DNA of 64,000 nt, from assembly GCA_002007465.1 (NCBI GenBank), contig LNAC01000277.1, positions 14,503 to 78,502 of the forward strand, written 5' to 3'. The stretch is from Ailurus styani. Its lineage: Eukaryota > Chordata > Mammalia > Carnivora > Ailuridae. The position numbers and the translations under genes were made by a program. Of the stretch, positions 36,386-49,400 are shown one piece after another. A model generated the notes under the pieces. It had not been told where the DNA came from. It ran no database searches and worked only from the letters and a program-made list of their open reading frames with translations. How positions within the stretch are numbered: position 1 is the stretch's first letter; every line of letters begins with the position of its first letter.

Positions 36386-37203
36386 ACCAAAACAATAAGA
36401 TACCTAGCAATAAACCTAACCAAAGAGGGGAAAGACCTGTACTATGAGAACTATAAAATACTGATGAAAGAAATTGAAGAGAACACAAAGAAATGGAAAG
36501 ACATTCCATGTTCATGGATTGGAAGAACAAATGCTGTTAAAAATATCCACATTACCCAAGGCAATCTACACATTTAATGCAATCCCTATCAAAATACCAC
36601 CAGCATTTTTCACAGAGCTAGGACAAACCTAAAATTTGTGTGGAATCCCAAAAGACCCTGAACAGCCAAAGCAACTGGAAAAAGAAAAGCAAAGCTGGAG
36701 GTATCACAATTCCAGGCTTCAAGTTATATTACAAAGCTGTAGTAATCAAAACAGTATGGTACTGGCACAAAAATAGACACATAGATCAATAGAATATAAC
36801 AGAAAGCCCAGAAATGAACCCACAACTTATGTGGTCAATTAATCTTCCACAAAGCAGGAAAGAACATCCCATTTGTTATCTATTCAACAAATGGTGCACA
36901 AAAAAGCAGGAAAGAACATCCCATTTGTTATCTATTCAACATTTGTTATCTATTCAACAAAACTGGACAGCAACATCCAAAAGAATGAAATTGGACCACT
37001 TTCTTAAACCATACACAAGAATAAATTCAAAATGGATGAAAGACCTAAATGTGAGACTTGAAACCATTAAGATTCTAGAAGAAAACACAGACAGTAACTT
37101 CTTTGACATTGATCATAGCAACTTCTTTCTAGATATGTCTCCTGAGGCAAGGGAAACAAAAGCAAAACAAACTATTGGAAATATTAGTGATTTATATTTA
37201 GCT
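36386..37203 (+). mobile_element. L1 ORF2 C-terminal fragment with internal duplication
   Basis: Plus-strand L1 ORF2 inserted in opposite orientation to the surrounding old L1. Frame 36814-37212 ends with the MSPEARETKAKQ-type region. The segment AAAGCAGGAAAGAACATCCC to TATCTATTCAACA occurs at about 36853-36890 and again at 36904-36940, followed by a third partial unit ATTTGTTATCTATTCAACA, so the local sequence was triplicated after or during insertion. Confidence 0.85.
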
Positions 37204-38106
37204 ATTTATTGATTTGTTCTGCTGGGGCTTATGAATTTTATTAATTTTTCAAAGAATGAATTTTGAGCTTTGTTAATTTTCCTGTTTTTAAATCATGGAC
37301 TTATGTTTTGACTCCATTTTTTTTTCCCTTCTTTTGAGTTTAATTTACTCTTTCTGTAGCTCTTAGAAACTTACATTAAAAATTTTAAACCTCTCTTCTC
37401 CTTTATTATAGCCATTTAAAGCTATAAATTTCCCTCTAAGTACTGCCTTTGCTGTATCCCACAAATTTTGATATATTATACTTTTATTATCATTCAAGTC
37501 AAGATATTTTCTTAGCCTCTTATAATTTCATCTTTGAGCCATGGGATATTTATACATGTGTTATTTCATTTCCAAATTTTTGGGCAATTTCTAAATATTT
37601 TAGTTATTGATTTCTGATTTAGCTCTGTTATGGTCATAGAATATAGTCTGTAATATACCAGGCTTTGAAAATTTATTGAGATTCTTTAATGACCTAGTCT
37701 ATGTCTACTTTAATGAACATCCCACATGCACTTGGAAACAATGTTCATTCAGTTATTGCGTACCATGTTTTATAAATATCAGTTGGTTCAAGTTGGTTGA
37801 TAATGTGCTCAGACCTATACTCAAACTAATTTTTGTTTTAGTAACTACTGTGAATACTGAGAAAGTGGTGTTAAACTCTCCAGTATTTTTTCCATTTGTT
37901 CTGTAGATTTTGCTTCATGAATTCTGAAGCTTTGTTTTTAGATACATATATATTTATGATTATGTCTTCTTAATGAATTGGTCCTTTTGTGATTTATAAA
38001 TGTACCTCATCCCTTGAAAATGCTTTGTATTAAAGTCTACTTTTTCTGAGATTAATATAAACACATCAGCTATCTTGTGCCATTTGCCTGGTATATAAAT
38101 TTCAGT

Positions 38107-39208
38107 CCTTTTTTAATGTATGTTACTGAAGTTGCATACAATATCATATTAGTTTCAGGTATACAACATAGTGATTTGATAAATCTATACTTTACCAAAT
38201 GCTTACCACAGTAACTGTAGTCACCATCTGTCACCGTACATTATTACAATATTTTGACTATATTTCCTATGCTATACTTTTTATCTCCATTACTTATTAA
38301 TTTTATAACTGGAGGTTTGTACCTCTTAATCACCTTCACCTATTTTGTCCATCCCCAACCCACTTCCCCTCCAGGAACCACCAGTTTGTTCTCTGTATTT
38401 ATGTGTCTGCTTGGGTTTTTTGTTTGTTTTGTTTCTTAAATTCCACATATGAGTGAAATTATATGGTATTTGTCTTTCTCTGACTTATTTCACCTAGCAT
38501 AATACCCTCTAGGTCCATCCATATTGCCTCAAATAGTTCTGCTGGGGCAAGATATTATCCTATTTATGGCTGAGTAATATTCCATTCTGTATATATATTC
38601 TTTATCCATTCATCCATCAGTGGACACTTGGATTGCTTCCATATCTTGGCTATTGTAAATAATGCTGTAGTGAATATAGGAGGACATACATCTTTTCAAA
38701 TTAGTGTTTTTATTTTCTTTGAGTAACTACTCAGTAATGGAATTACTAGGTCATATCATATTTCTATTTTTAATTTTTTGAGGAACCTCCATACTGTTTT
38801 TCACAGTGGCCACACCAATTCACATTTCCACCAACAGTGCACAAGAATCCCCTTTTCTCAGCATCTTCACTAATACTTGCCATTTCCTACCTTTTTGATA
38901 ATAGCCATTCTGACTTGTGTGAGGTACTATCTCATAGTAGTTTTGATTTGCATTTCCCTGATTAGTGATGTTGAGCATCTTTTCATGAGCCTGCATATCA
39001 TCTGTATGTCTTTTTTGGAAAAAATATCTGTTCAGGTCCTCTGCCCATTTTTTAATAAGATTGTTTGGTTTTTTGGTTTTGAGTTATATAAATTACTTAT
39101 ATATTTTGTATATTAACCCCTTATCAGGTATACTATTTGCAAATATCTTCTCCCATTCAGGAGGTTGACTTTTTGTTTTGTTGATGGTTTCCTTTGATGT
39201 GTACTTCC
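38107..39208 (-). mobile_element. L1 3' end nested in old L1, minus strand
   Basis: Minus-strand L1 of intermediate age: the 3' UTR start (GTTGCATACAATATCATATT, TTTCAGGTATACAACATAGT), then AATTCCACATATGAGTGAAA and TATGGCTGAGTAATATTCCA, up to the ORF2 C-terminal region (TCTTCTCCCATTCAGGAGGT). It interrupts the endonuclease part of the old L1, which resumes at 39209. Confidence 0.8.
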
Positions 39209-40965
39209 ATCCTTTTATGTTCAATTTACATGTATCATTGAATTTAAAATTTTTAATAGATGCATATACTTGTGTCCTGAATTCTTATCTAAAATCCGAC
39301 CTTCAATTGGAACATTATATATTTGATATAATTTACATTATTTACATTTAACATAACTATTTATATTATTTACATTTAACATAACTATTGCAATAGTGTG
39401 TTTAAATCTACCACCTTGCTAGTTTTCCCATTCCTCTCCTTTGTTTTCTTATTTTGTTGCCCTTTTCATTGGTATTTTATTTCTTTCCCTTCTATTGATT
39501 TCTTAGCTTTTTATAAAATTAATTTTTAGTATTCTTCCAGTGACAATGCATTCTTAACTTATCAGAATCTATTTGGAATCAAAATTGTACTACTTCACAC
39601 TAGACACTCGTTTCTTTGCCCTTGACAGATCCCTCTTCACAGTTCATACACCTCAAATCTAATAGCCTTACAATAATATCATTTCATTTATCTATCACCC
39701 CCTACATTTGTTCTTCTTTTTGTGATATATTTATTTCTACCTTTATGATAAAGTCCACCTTACAATGCTATTAGTTTTATTTTAAACAATCAAATCCTTT
39801 TAAGGAAATTATGAAGTAATAAAAATAATCTTTTATACCACCCACTTATTTGCCATTCCCAGCACTCTTTAGTTTTTATTTTCTGTAGATTTCGTTTTCC
39901 ATCAGATCTCATTCCTCCATTAGTCTGAAGAATGCCTATAATATTTTTGTTTTGCAGGTCTATTGTATCCAATTTGTTACTGTGTTTGCATTTATCAGGA
40001 AAATGTCCTTATTTCACTCAATTTTTAAGGGATATTTTCTCCAGATATAGAATTCTGAGGATTTTCCCCCCATCAACATTTTACACACATTTCCATTGCC
40101 TTCTGACATCCACTATTTCTGATGAGAACTCAACAAACATTCTTATTGTTCACTTTAGTATTATGTGACTTTTTCTCCTCTGGCTATTTTCAACAATGCT
40201 TCAGTGTAGCTTTCTTGATACTTATCTTTCATTGAATTCAGTGTTTTTCTTGGATTTGAAAATCAACATTTTTCATCAAATTTAGGGAAATTTGGCATAA
40301 TTATATATTTGTTTCCACCTCATTCCTATAACACATATATTAAACAAGTTGATGTTATTCATGTGTCCCTGAGGTTCTGCTCCTCAACCCTTCCTTTACC
40401 ATCTCCCATCTGTTGCAAAGCCTATCCAGTGAATTTTTCACTTCAGTTAAAGTACATCCCTGTTTGGTTTCTGTTATGGTTTTCATTTCTCAAATGCCTA
40501 ATCTGTTGGCTCAAACTACATTTTATTTTAACTCTGTGAATATATATTGTACTTACGTGTTTTGAAGTCTTTGCAAAATCCAACATTTGAGTCATATCAC
40601 ATTCTGCTTCTGTTTACTATTACCTTTTTTTTTGACTATGGATCCTATTTTCTTGTATCTTTCAGTGTCTTGTAATTTTTTAATTGTGTGCTGGACATTG
40701 ATAGTGATATGTTCACTGATTCTGGATTCTGTTTTCTCTCTGAAGGGTATATGTTCTTGTCCTGGTAGGCAGTTCAGTTAACCAGTAATTGTGGCTACAC
40801 CTTTAAATTGTGTAGGTTTGATTTTATGCTTTAAATGGAGGACATGTGGAAACCCAAGACATTTCCCAAGCTCTCTAACTTGGCAGAATCCAACCTCCAA
40901 TATCTATCTCCCCTGCATATTTTGTCAGGGTTTGGTTTTAGGCTTTGTTAGAGTAAATGTAGAGC

Positions 40966-41183
40966 AGAGGTGTTCAACTGGAGATGATTTTCTCTCCGGT
41001 GACATCTGGTAACATCCGAAGATGTTCTGGGTTACCAGAACAGAAAATAAATGGGGAGCTACTGGCATTTAGAAGGTGGAGGCCAGGAATGATGCTAAAT
41101 ACCCGACAACACACAAAACATATCTACACAACAAAAATTACCTGGCCCACAATATCAATAGTGCCAAAATTGAAAAACTCTTT
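40966..41183 (+). mobile_element. Non-autonomous hAT (MER-type) element
   Basis: Starts AGAGGTGTTCAACTGGAGAT and ends GCCAAAATTGAAAAACTC. The interior GGTGACATCTGGTAACATCC, GGGAGCTACTGGCATTTAGA and ATGCTAAATACCCGACAACA matches a familiar mammalian MER hAT-Charlie family (MER20-like). The terminal inverted repeats are diverged. Confidence 0.6.
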
Positions 41184-42806
41184 TCTAACTTAGGCCTTAC
41201 TTGATGGCATAGTCCTTACTTCTGCCTGGAGGGTTGACAAGGTATTAATGAGGACCTCTAGTGACTTTCATCACTACTTGATGTCTATTATCTCTGGTAA
41301 GTTCCTTTCTGGGTGAGCCTAATATAGTCATGTTCTGAGGATACTATTTCTGACAAGAGTATTGGAACATCACATTGTAAATAAAGGAGCAGAATTTGTG
41401 GCCATTTTTACAACATATCCACCTCTGCTTTTAATGTTAATAATTTTTAGTTCATATCAGTTTTTCAATGTAAAACTTTACTTTTTTATTCATTGAGTTT
41501 AAGTGTAGAATTGCTAAAACTATATCATATTTTTATTATGATGTGTATGTGATGTTTGTAAGTGACTTTGTTGAATATCAGATTCTTAAATTCAAAAGAT
41601 AGCTTAATCTGATGATACAAAAAAAGTATACATACTAACCATATGCCTGAAAAATTACATATATGATTAGGAATTAGTTTATGTATATGGATGTGAATAT
41701 TTCTATTGGCATGGAAGACTGACCCTTTGCATTACATTTCATTAGCATCTTTATATTTTCATCCATACTACTGGTTTGTCTTAATAGGGGAATTTAAAGA
41801 CAGCATCTTGTAATCCAGGAGCCAATATATAAATAATGAATACAGTGAAAGGTTAAAGACATAAACATCTAACCTCCCCAAAAAAAGCTTTATGATGAGA
41901 TATACCACCTACTGGAATCAGTATATCAGGGCCCATTATAAGTATTTTTTGTTTCAAGCTCCATATGGCCTTGTTGCTTTATACCTCAGAGGCTGCTCTA
42001 CCCTGCTGCCTTGTCAGTCCTTCCTCCTTCCTAAGACAAAATTCCAGGCCTCAACTCAGATTCAGTAATACAAGATACTGCTTTCATCAATGCACTGCCC
42101 TAACCCATAAAGTGAGTTCTCTTTCTCTCTCCCTCTTTACATTTTCACAGTGTAAACCATAATTAAAGCTATTGTCCTCCCTCTAGAAATTATATTTCCT
42201 TACTTGGTTTGGAATCTTCTATCCTACCTAGTAAAACACAAGTATTGTGGTAAGTTAGAAAATCAAGACATTCTGATATGAATACATAAAGAATAACAAT
42301 ATAAATGAGCCAAGTATTTGACATAAACAATATGAGGGTTTTGACTAAATACTAATTTATTCATTGCATTAATTTGACTTTTGTGTCTTTACCATGGTGT
42401 TTTTCCCTTTTCTGAGTAGACAACAGAATTGTATATCACTTGACTTTCCATGGCTATTCAATATTGTGGCTTTTTGTTTTGCTTGCAAACACAGGGAAAA
42501 TAAAGTCAATTAGGTTCTCATTTGTTTTGTTCATTCTAAGACAAAAATAGTATTCAGTTTCTATTTGATGATTAGAATAATGTCCAAGGCTAGAAATATG
42601 GATGGCAAGTTGAATATTCATAATGTATAATTCAACAAAAGAGAATTGGCTATATCAAAAATAAACATAAATATCTTAAAAGTAATCTTTGAAACAAAGT
42701 AAACATGTAACAAAACTATTTTGAAAAAAACAACATTCTCTTGGTATTTGTCATTTTCATGCCTATCCCATTAGGTAGCTGCAAAAGAACCCGTTTAATG
42801 ATCAAG
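41184..42806. other. Intergenic sequence downstream of GDAP1
   Basis: AT-rich sequence without recognised gene. Open frames are short (for example 41965-42162) and show no domain. Confidence 0.55.
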
Positions 42807-42824
42807 AGCAATATGTTATTCTTT

Positions 42825-43043
42825 TTTTTTTAAGATTTATTTCTTTATTTAAAGGGAAAGAGAGAGAGCACACTGGGGAGGGGCAGAGGCAGAGGGAGAG
42901 GGAGAGAGAAACTCAAGCAGTCTCTGTGCTGAGTGCTGAGCCTCACAAGGCTAATCTCATGACCCTGAGAACATGATGATCATGACCTGAGCCAAAAATC
43001 AAGAGTTGAATGTTTAACCAACTGTCCCACCCAGGGACCCCAC
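42825..43043 (-). mobile_element. CanSINE, minus strand, just downstream of GDAP1
   Basis: Reverse SINE (TTTTTTTTTAAGATTTATTT ... ACCCAGGGACCCC) with a perfect 18-bp target-site duplication AGCAATATGTTATTCTTT at 42807-42824 and 43044-43061. It is sense-oriented with respect to GDAP1 and lies close to the most distal candidate poly(A) signals of that gene. Confidence 0.95.
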
Positions 43044-43164
43044 AGCAATATGTTATTCTTTAAGCTACCACTCATTCTAATGATAAAATTGTGTGTATGT
43101 AAATAAATCATGAGTAATTGTTATAAGGAAAATATGGCATCTTATACCTAAATATCTTTAAGAT

Positions 43165-46094
43165 TTAACTTCTGCTTATTTTATTCTTTACAATTACCAC
43201 AGTATGTTATGATTTTAAATGAAATCTGTTTTCTTTAAAAAGATTATAAAATTAATACTTAGAGTTCATATTGATTATTCAGTTACTTTTATTGATCTTA
43301 CAGGCAGAATAGTATCTTGATCTATTACATTCAACAACACCAAAATATCTACAACTCTGGTGTCAATATCAATAATCACTAAAAATCAAGCAAACATTTA
43401 CAACTATCTGCAATTAAGGGAAATTGATTCAAAAGGCAAGTAATTGTAGTAACAATAAAATAGCATTTATGTATTAAGACATACATTATCAACCTAAATT
43501 TAGTACCTCAGGTATGTTTATAATTTTGATATTTACACAAACTTTGGGAAACTGAGGAGCACACTGGCCAGTCAGTCACCAATGATCATGAAAAAAAAAA
43601 TAGACAAAAGTGCTTATTTTTCTAACAGTATATGTTTAGCTCTTTAGCCTGACATTGTGCGATACTGTTATCCCTTCCAAAGCATTAGAAATCAATACTA
43701 CATGTGCCTCAAGCTTTTTTACAGATGAGTCAATCAAGATGCCCTCCGATCAAGATGCCCTCATTTCAGAAGCTACGGTCATTAATGTTTATCTTCATTT
43801 TAGCCATTTTAGAAGGCTTGCGGAACTTAATGCCCAATCTTAGACTACTGTGTGAACAGCGACATCTAGTGGGCATTATGACCCCAAACATCTTTTAAGT
43901 CTAACCCAAGGGTTTCCGTGAAACAAGTGAAATCACTACAATGCGTCATCTTTAATAGGACACAAGAATATTTCCAATGAAACTATATCAGAAAACTACA
44001 CTTCCCGGTAGACTTTCTCTGAACGTAATAAAATAAATTTAAGAAAATCCAGCACTGGGCTTCTAATCTTTATTCTTAATTAACAACCTTTACATAGGTA
44101 AATATCCTTTGTAGATTTTTATAAAAATCCAATTTTGTTCTCTTCATGTCTGAATTCTTCTAACAGGGTGATATAAAGATCTCTGAAACATGATAAACTA
44201 CTAAATAATCAGTTTCGTGGCTCTTTAAGGAACATGAATTGGAATGTCCCAGCAACAAACAAACCCAGCCAGTCTCTATGACAATGCACTGAGGGGCAAT
44301 ATTAAGACATTAGAAAAGCAGCCAGTCTGTTAATTATTGTTGTATTGAGTCTACACTGAAATGTTATTAAGTTTTGTAAACAAGGAATATCCATTTCAAG
44401 ATTTTCTAAAACAACTGATTCATGAAATGGAATTATGGGCTCATTTTACCATCAAAAAGTCATTTCCTAAGTATGACTGTTTCCTATTAATGAAAAAGTC
44501 AGTACATTCTTTGCCTGTTTTGCATAGCTAATCTGAGGCAATCCAAAGAAGCTTTTGTTGTTTGCTGGAAACTTAGCTCATCATTCTCTATACATACTTC
44601 CAGCCAGAGATCTAAAACTCTCCCCCAACTCCCTTCAGACCAGCTCCAGGGAAACTGTATCTTCCTGTCACCATGAAAATTTTTTCCTGAGCACAAACTC
44701 TGTATGATGCAGTTCCATGGTTGTTTATGGGACATCCTGGGATTGTCCCTTCCAGATGGACTGAGGTACCCCCTGAAATGCCTAGACATATGTAAGTGAA
44801 TATAAGTGGACATCACTATGAACTTATTTCATTTCCCCTAAATTAATTTTCATGGGCTAAGACTAGACCTTTCTCTTTCTCTTTAAACTTTTAAGGCCTT
44901 GTTAATAACAATAAACAGATGCAAGGTCTAGACAACAGTTTTTTTTTTTTTAACACACCAGCCTCTTCAAATACAGAATGGGCATTTTTAATACTTCCAG
45001 ATCATTAAATTACCCACGACCTAGCCACATGCCATGTTAGTGGTCAGCTGAGACATTCACCTGACCCATTTGTGTGCTAAAAAGGGCTGTAGAAGCCCAG
45101 ACCCCCAGTGACTGGACACAAAAGTCCAAAGGAGGGATATCTCACGGGCACCATCCAACTGGAGGAACTGTGAAGAAAAGAACGTAACCATTTTATAGCA
45201 CTTAAGATTTTCATGTAAATGTTAGGCAGACATGTTCCAGAGGACATTTCACACCCAAGTATATAAGCAGTTAATCTTATTAAAACAATGAGTGTGATTC
45301 ATATGCATTTAAAATTAATACTAAGGTCAGATGAGGTACTATTAATGTAAAGCCCAGAGTTTTCTCCAGCCCACTCCCATGAGTAACTCCCCAGTCCTCT
45401 TCCCAAGGTCTTAAGTATGCGAGGATATGAGGGCAGAGGCCACAAGTAGTCTAATGGTTACTAAGGGGACAGGCAGCCATGAGTGGTACTGGCGGCACCT
45501 GGAGGTTGCCCTCTACTGCTCTTCACTATATAGACTTCATTTACCTTTTTTCCTGCTCCCTGTTCCCTTTATCTCTCTTATTTTTGCCTGAATCTAACAG
45601 TGATCATGTGAAGCACCGTTGTACCCTGCTGCTGTCTGAACCCAGGTTGTAAAACAAAGAGGATTTCTAAATTCCAGTGGAAAATGTTGCTAACTGCTCA
45701 ACACTCAACACATCCAGATCATCTCAGATGAAGAGCTATGGACAATCACAGATTACTACTGTCCTCTGCTAGTAAGAACCTCCTCCCAAAAAATAATTCA
45801 GAACTTGAACTGGCGTTCTGAGTTAAAGGTCTAATTCTCTGTCAGCATTTACATATCTTGACCTTGCACGTGCTTTAAGGATGAATTAGTTCAGGTGTGC
45901 AAATAAGTAATCTCAAAGTTACCAGCCCACAAAAACATTTTCATTACCTCCTCTCCCCCACATAACTACCCAAAGAGTAAAGTAAATTATACTTTTTACT
46001 AATTGCCCAGGGTCACTCTTCACTGGGCTTGGAAGAGTATACAAGAGTCTAGTTGAATGGTTGGATGAGTCGCCACCACTAGATCTCTGCAAGC
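43165..46094 (-). other. GDAP1: Probable GDAP1 3' UTR
   Basis: This low-copy, AT-rich sequence follows the GDAP1 stop codon and has no young repeat inside it, although CanSINEs and L1 are frequent on either side. Minus-strand AATAAA signals occur at 44074-44069 and, more distally, at 43293-43288 and 43185-43180. The distal cluster would give a 3' UTR of roughly 2.8-2.9 kb, compatible with the roughly 4 kb message I remember for this gene. A short direct duplication lies at about 43735-43765 and a poly-T run at 44939-44952. The end is inferred, not observed. Confidence 0.5.
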
Positions 46095-46477
46095 CTAGAA
46101 ATAATTTGGTCTGGGTCTAAGTGCTAATATCATGTTGCCAAGTCTCTTTCTGAAAAGCATAAAAGCAAAATATCCCATTCCTGCAAGCAAACCAACCACA
46201 AGGGTAGTGCCAAGAACTTTTGGGGCCCTTTTCTTGGCCACCCGGAATGCTGTTGGCAGCACTGCAGAGATTAATATATTGTTGACATGTCCTAAAACCT
46301 TGTTAAATGTTTTTCTCTTCAAGACACGTTCGTAATAGGTTTCCAAGTTTGGTCGCTTTCCATTTCCCCAGTTTCTCCTCGCAAACCCCAGGAACTTCAG
46401 TCGATGCAATGTGACAGCAAGAGAAACATCTGCCAGGGTGAAGGAATCTCCGCAGAGCCAAGGCTGGCGGCCCTCTT
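46095..46477 (-). CDS. GDAP1: GDAP1 coding exon 6 (residues 232-358, stop)
   Basis: The last coding exon starts after acceptor CTCTGATTAG. It encodes [20 protein letters not shown] (the conserved GST C-domain segment around the N-capping Asp), then [20 protein letters not shown], the basic KRKTFNK and RVAKKRAPK stretches, and a tail-anchor helix [20 protein letters not shown] followed by a basic RKR. It terminates in RPRPNYF and TAG at 46097-46095. The hydrophobic helix flanked by basic residues fits outer mitochondrial membrane insertion. From memory, human has Gln at 235 and Ser at 346 where this sequence has Arg and Asn. Confidence 0.97.
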
Positions 46478-49400
46478 CTAATCAGAGAGAGGGACATGGA
46501 GAATTAGGGGCAAGAGTTATACAGATAGACTCTAGCTGGCATCTTTTGTCTCAGTCTTGAGGGCAAGTGTAAGTACAGCAAAAGATGAAGGCCATGGTAC
46601 ATTTTCTTAACAATCATACTCAGTGAGTAATTGTATCCTAAGACAAAGTCCATGCCAATGTATCCCAAGCTAAGAGAGATTTCTTGGTATCTGTCAGCCA
46701 CCTACATCCCTGAGTGAAACTGGAGCCACCTGAGCTCAAAGCCAATCTTTGACATTGAAAAGGATTCTGAGGAGTTCAGAGTCTCCAAGCCAGAGGAGTC
46801 AACAGATCTTTCCTCCTGGTTTAGGAAAACAGCAGGTGAGCTTTAGGAAAATCCATAAAATTGGGCCTGAAATGTCACTCAGTGATTGCTGCTCCTAGTT
46901 ACTTATGTAAAGCAGAAGAAAGTTCCTACTGTGAAGCAAATTTCATGTAACATGGTCTTCAACTTTGTTGCCAATTAGAATAGCACAAATGGTCCACGTG
47001 CATGTACCTGGGCAGTGGCTGGATCATGTGGTTAGGTTCACAGGTACAGTACAGGGATGCGCACCAGCCAGCCTGCAGATCTATACAGGCCAGCCCCCAT
47101 TTTATACTTCAGATTGGAAGTATTCTCCCTGCCTAGGGAAAAAACTAGAGGGAGCTTTCAAGCAATTACTTTGGTTATTCAACCAAATGAACTATTATAA
47201 TTATAAATGTGTCAAATGGGGTAAGTAGAAATCTGTCAACCATAACTTTAAATTGTGCAGAAAAATCCTCCACCAGTCACATTTCACATAGACACAGATT
47301 GGTTGTTGTTAAACATCTAGGTTTTGCTGAGTTCAGTATTATTATTGCCATGATAATTTAAACTGCCCGTGAATTAAAATAATAAAAAAAACAGACTACA
47401 GAATATGTTTGGTAAAATCTAAGAATATTCCCATAAATATGCCTAGTATCCAGCAAAAGAGAAAAAAATAAATACAAATGAGAACCTACCTGGGGTTTCT
47501 TCATTTCTCCTTTGCAACTCAGTTTCAACCTGATCCAAGACTTTCTCCAATTCATCAAGAATTTTCTTCAAATATTTGACATTGTCATGGTCAAGCAGCT
47601 TTGACTAATTAGCAAAAATAACTAAATAGGTTATTTATGCCTGCAAAAAACAATCAATACAGAGCAAAGCAAACATGAACTCTTCTAGAGTTGGAATCTA
47701 TTTATCCAAGGCAATGAGGAGATACAGAATAATGTTAAAGCCAAAGCAAACCTAACGGGAAATACTCTGGCTGTGAGAATATTCCATGGGCCAGACCCAC
47801 TGGTCTACCGGGAACTCCTATGGGATGAGTTAACCAGAGATGGCCAAGAATACAAGGGGCACAAAGAGTCTCCTCTCAACTCCCAAGGAATGAATGGAAC
47901 TTCAGCAACTTTTGAGGAATGAAAAACTGAAGGGTCAGGCTTAAGGGAGAAATCTGATGCAATGAGTTAAAGACCAAGTGGAAAGTAAGGAGTGCTGTGT
48001 GTCCAGGCATTTCTTTTGAGCAGCTCACTTAGCTAAGATAAGATAAAGGAAAATGGGAAGTGGAGGAGGGTGGGGCGTGTTGATGTTTGCTACATTAATA
48101 TGGCAGAAGCTCACGTGTGTTCTTGGGCCCTGAGGAAAGAATCACCAGAAAGAGAAAGGCTGATTTTAACAGATGAAGCAAAGCCCTGCTGATTAGGAGG
48201 CAGACAAGTCTGAATGAATTAACTCAAAAATGGATTAAAGACTTGAACATAAGACCTAAAACCATAAAGCTCCTAGGAGAAAACAGAAGTGGTAAGCTTC
48301 ATGACAAAGGTCTTGGCAATAATTTTTTTAATCTGACACCAAAAACAAAAGCAAAAATAAACAAGTGGGACTACATCAAACTAAAAAGTTTCTGCACAAC
48401 AAAGGAAACCAAAAAACAAAATGAAAAGGCAGCCTATTGGGGCACCTGGGTGGCTCAGTGGGTTAAAGCCTCTGCCTTCAGCTCAGGTCATGATCTCAGG
48501 GTCCTGAGATAGAGCTCCGCATCGAGCCCCGCATTGGGCTCCCTGCTCAGTGGGGAGCCTGCTTCCCCCTCTCTCTCTGCCTGCCTCTCTGCCTACTTGT
48601 GATCTCTCTCTCTCTGTCAAATAAATAAATAAAATCTTTTAAAAAAAAAGAAAAGAAAAGGCAGCCTATTAAATAGAAAATACTTACAAATTATGTATCT
48701 GATAAGGGGCTAACATCAAAATACATAAAGCTCCTACAACACAATAGCAAAAAATAATCTGATTTTAAAATGTGCAGAGGATCTGAATTGAAGACATATA
48801 GAAGACATATAAATGGCCAACAGGTACATAAAAGGATGCTCAACATCATTCATCATCAGGGAAATGCAAGTCAAAACCACAGTGAGATATCACCTCACAG
48901 CCATTAGAATGGCTGTTATCAAAAAGGCAAGAAATAAGTGTTGGCAAGTATGTGGAGAAAAGGAAACAATCATACACCACTGATGGGAATGTAAACTGGT
49001 GTAGCCACTATAGAAAATAATACAGAGGTTCCTCAAAAAATTACAAATAGAACCACCATGTGATTCAGCAATTCCACTAGTGGGTATTTATCCAAAGAAA
49101 ATGAAAACACTAACTCAAAAAGATATATGCACTCCCATGTTCATTGCAGCTTCATTTACAATATCCAAGAAACAACCTAAGAGTCCACCGAAGGATGAAT
49201 GAAGAGATGTGGTATATATACACAATGGAATATTATTCAACCATAAAAAATAATGAAATTTTACCATTTGCACCAACATAAATAGACCTCAAGGGAATTA
49301 TGCTAAGTGAAATAGGTCAGACAGAGACATATCCTATAGGATCTCTCTTATATGTGGAATCTAAAAACAACAACGACAAAACAAAAACTAAGCTCATAGA

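Larger units (their letters stand above)
32280..40960 (-). mobile_element. Old, nearly complete L1 split by nested insertions
   Basis: Minus-strand old L1 whose parts occur in order. The 3' UTR and ORF2 C-terminus are at 32280-33600 and 34909-35850, RT-upstream parts at 36010-36385, linker and endonuclease at 37204-38105 and 39209-39600, and ORF1/5' parts to about 40960 (GTGTGCTGGACATTGATAGT is typical of the 5' end). Insertions at 33615-34894 (L1), 35855-36010 (LTR-like), 36386-37203 (L1, opposite strand) and 38107-39208 (L1) account for the excess length. All reading frames are destroyed. Confidence 0.7.

Noticed and set aside
46132..46335. 67-residue plus-strand frame antisense to GDAP1 exon 6
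   Set aside because: It is a shadow of the conserved exon on the opposite strand, with no independent support.
46303..46497. 64-residue minus-strand frame overlapping GDAP1 exon 6
   Set aside because: It is in a different frame from the conserved GDAP1 coding sequence and crosses the splice acceptor.
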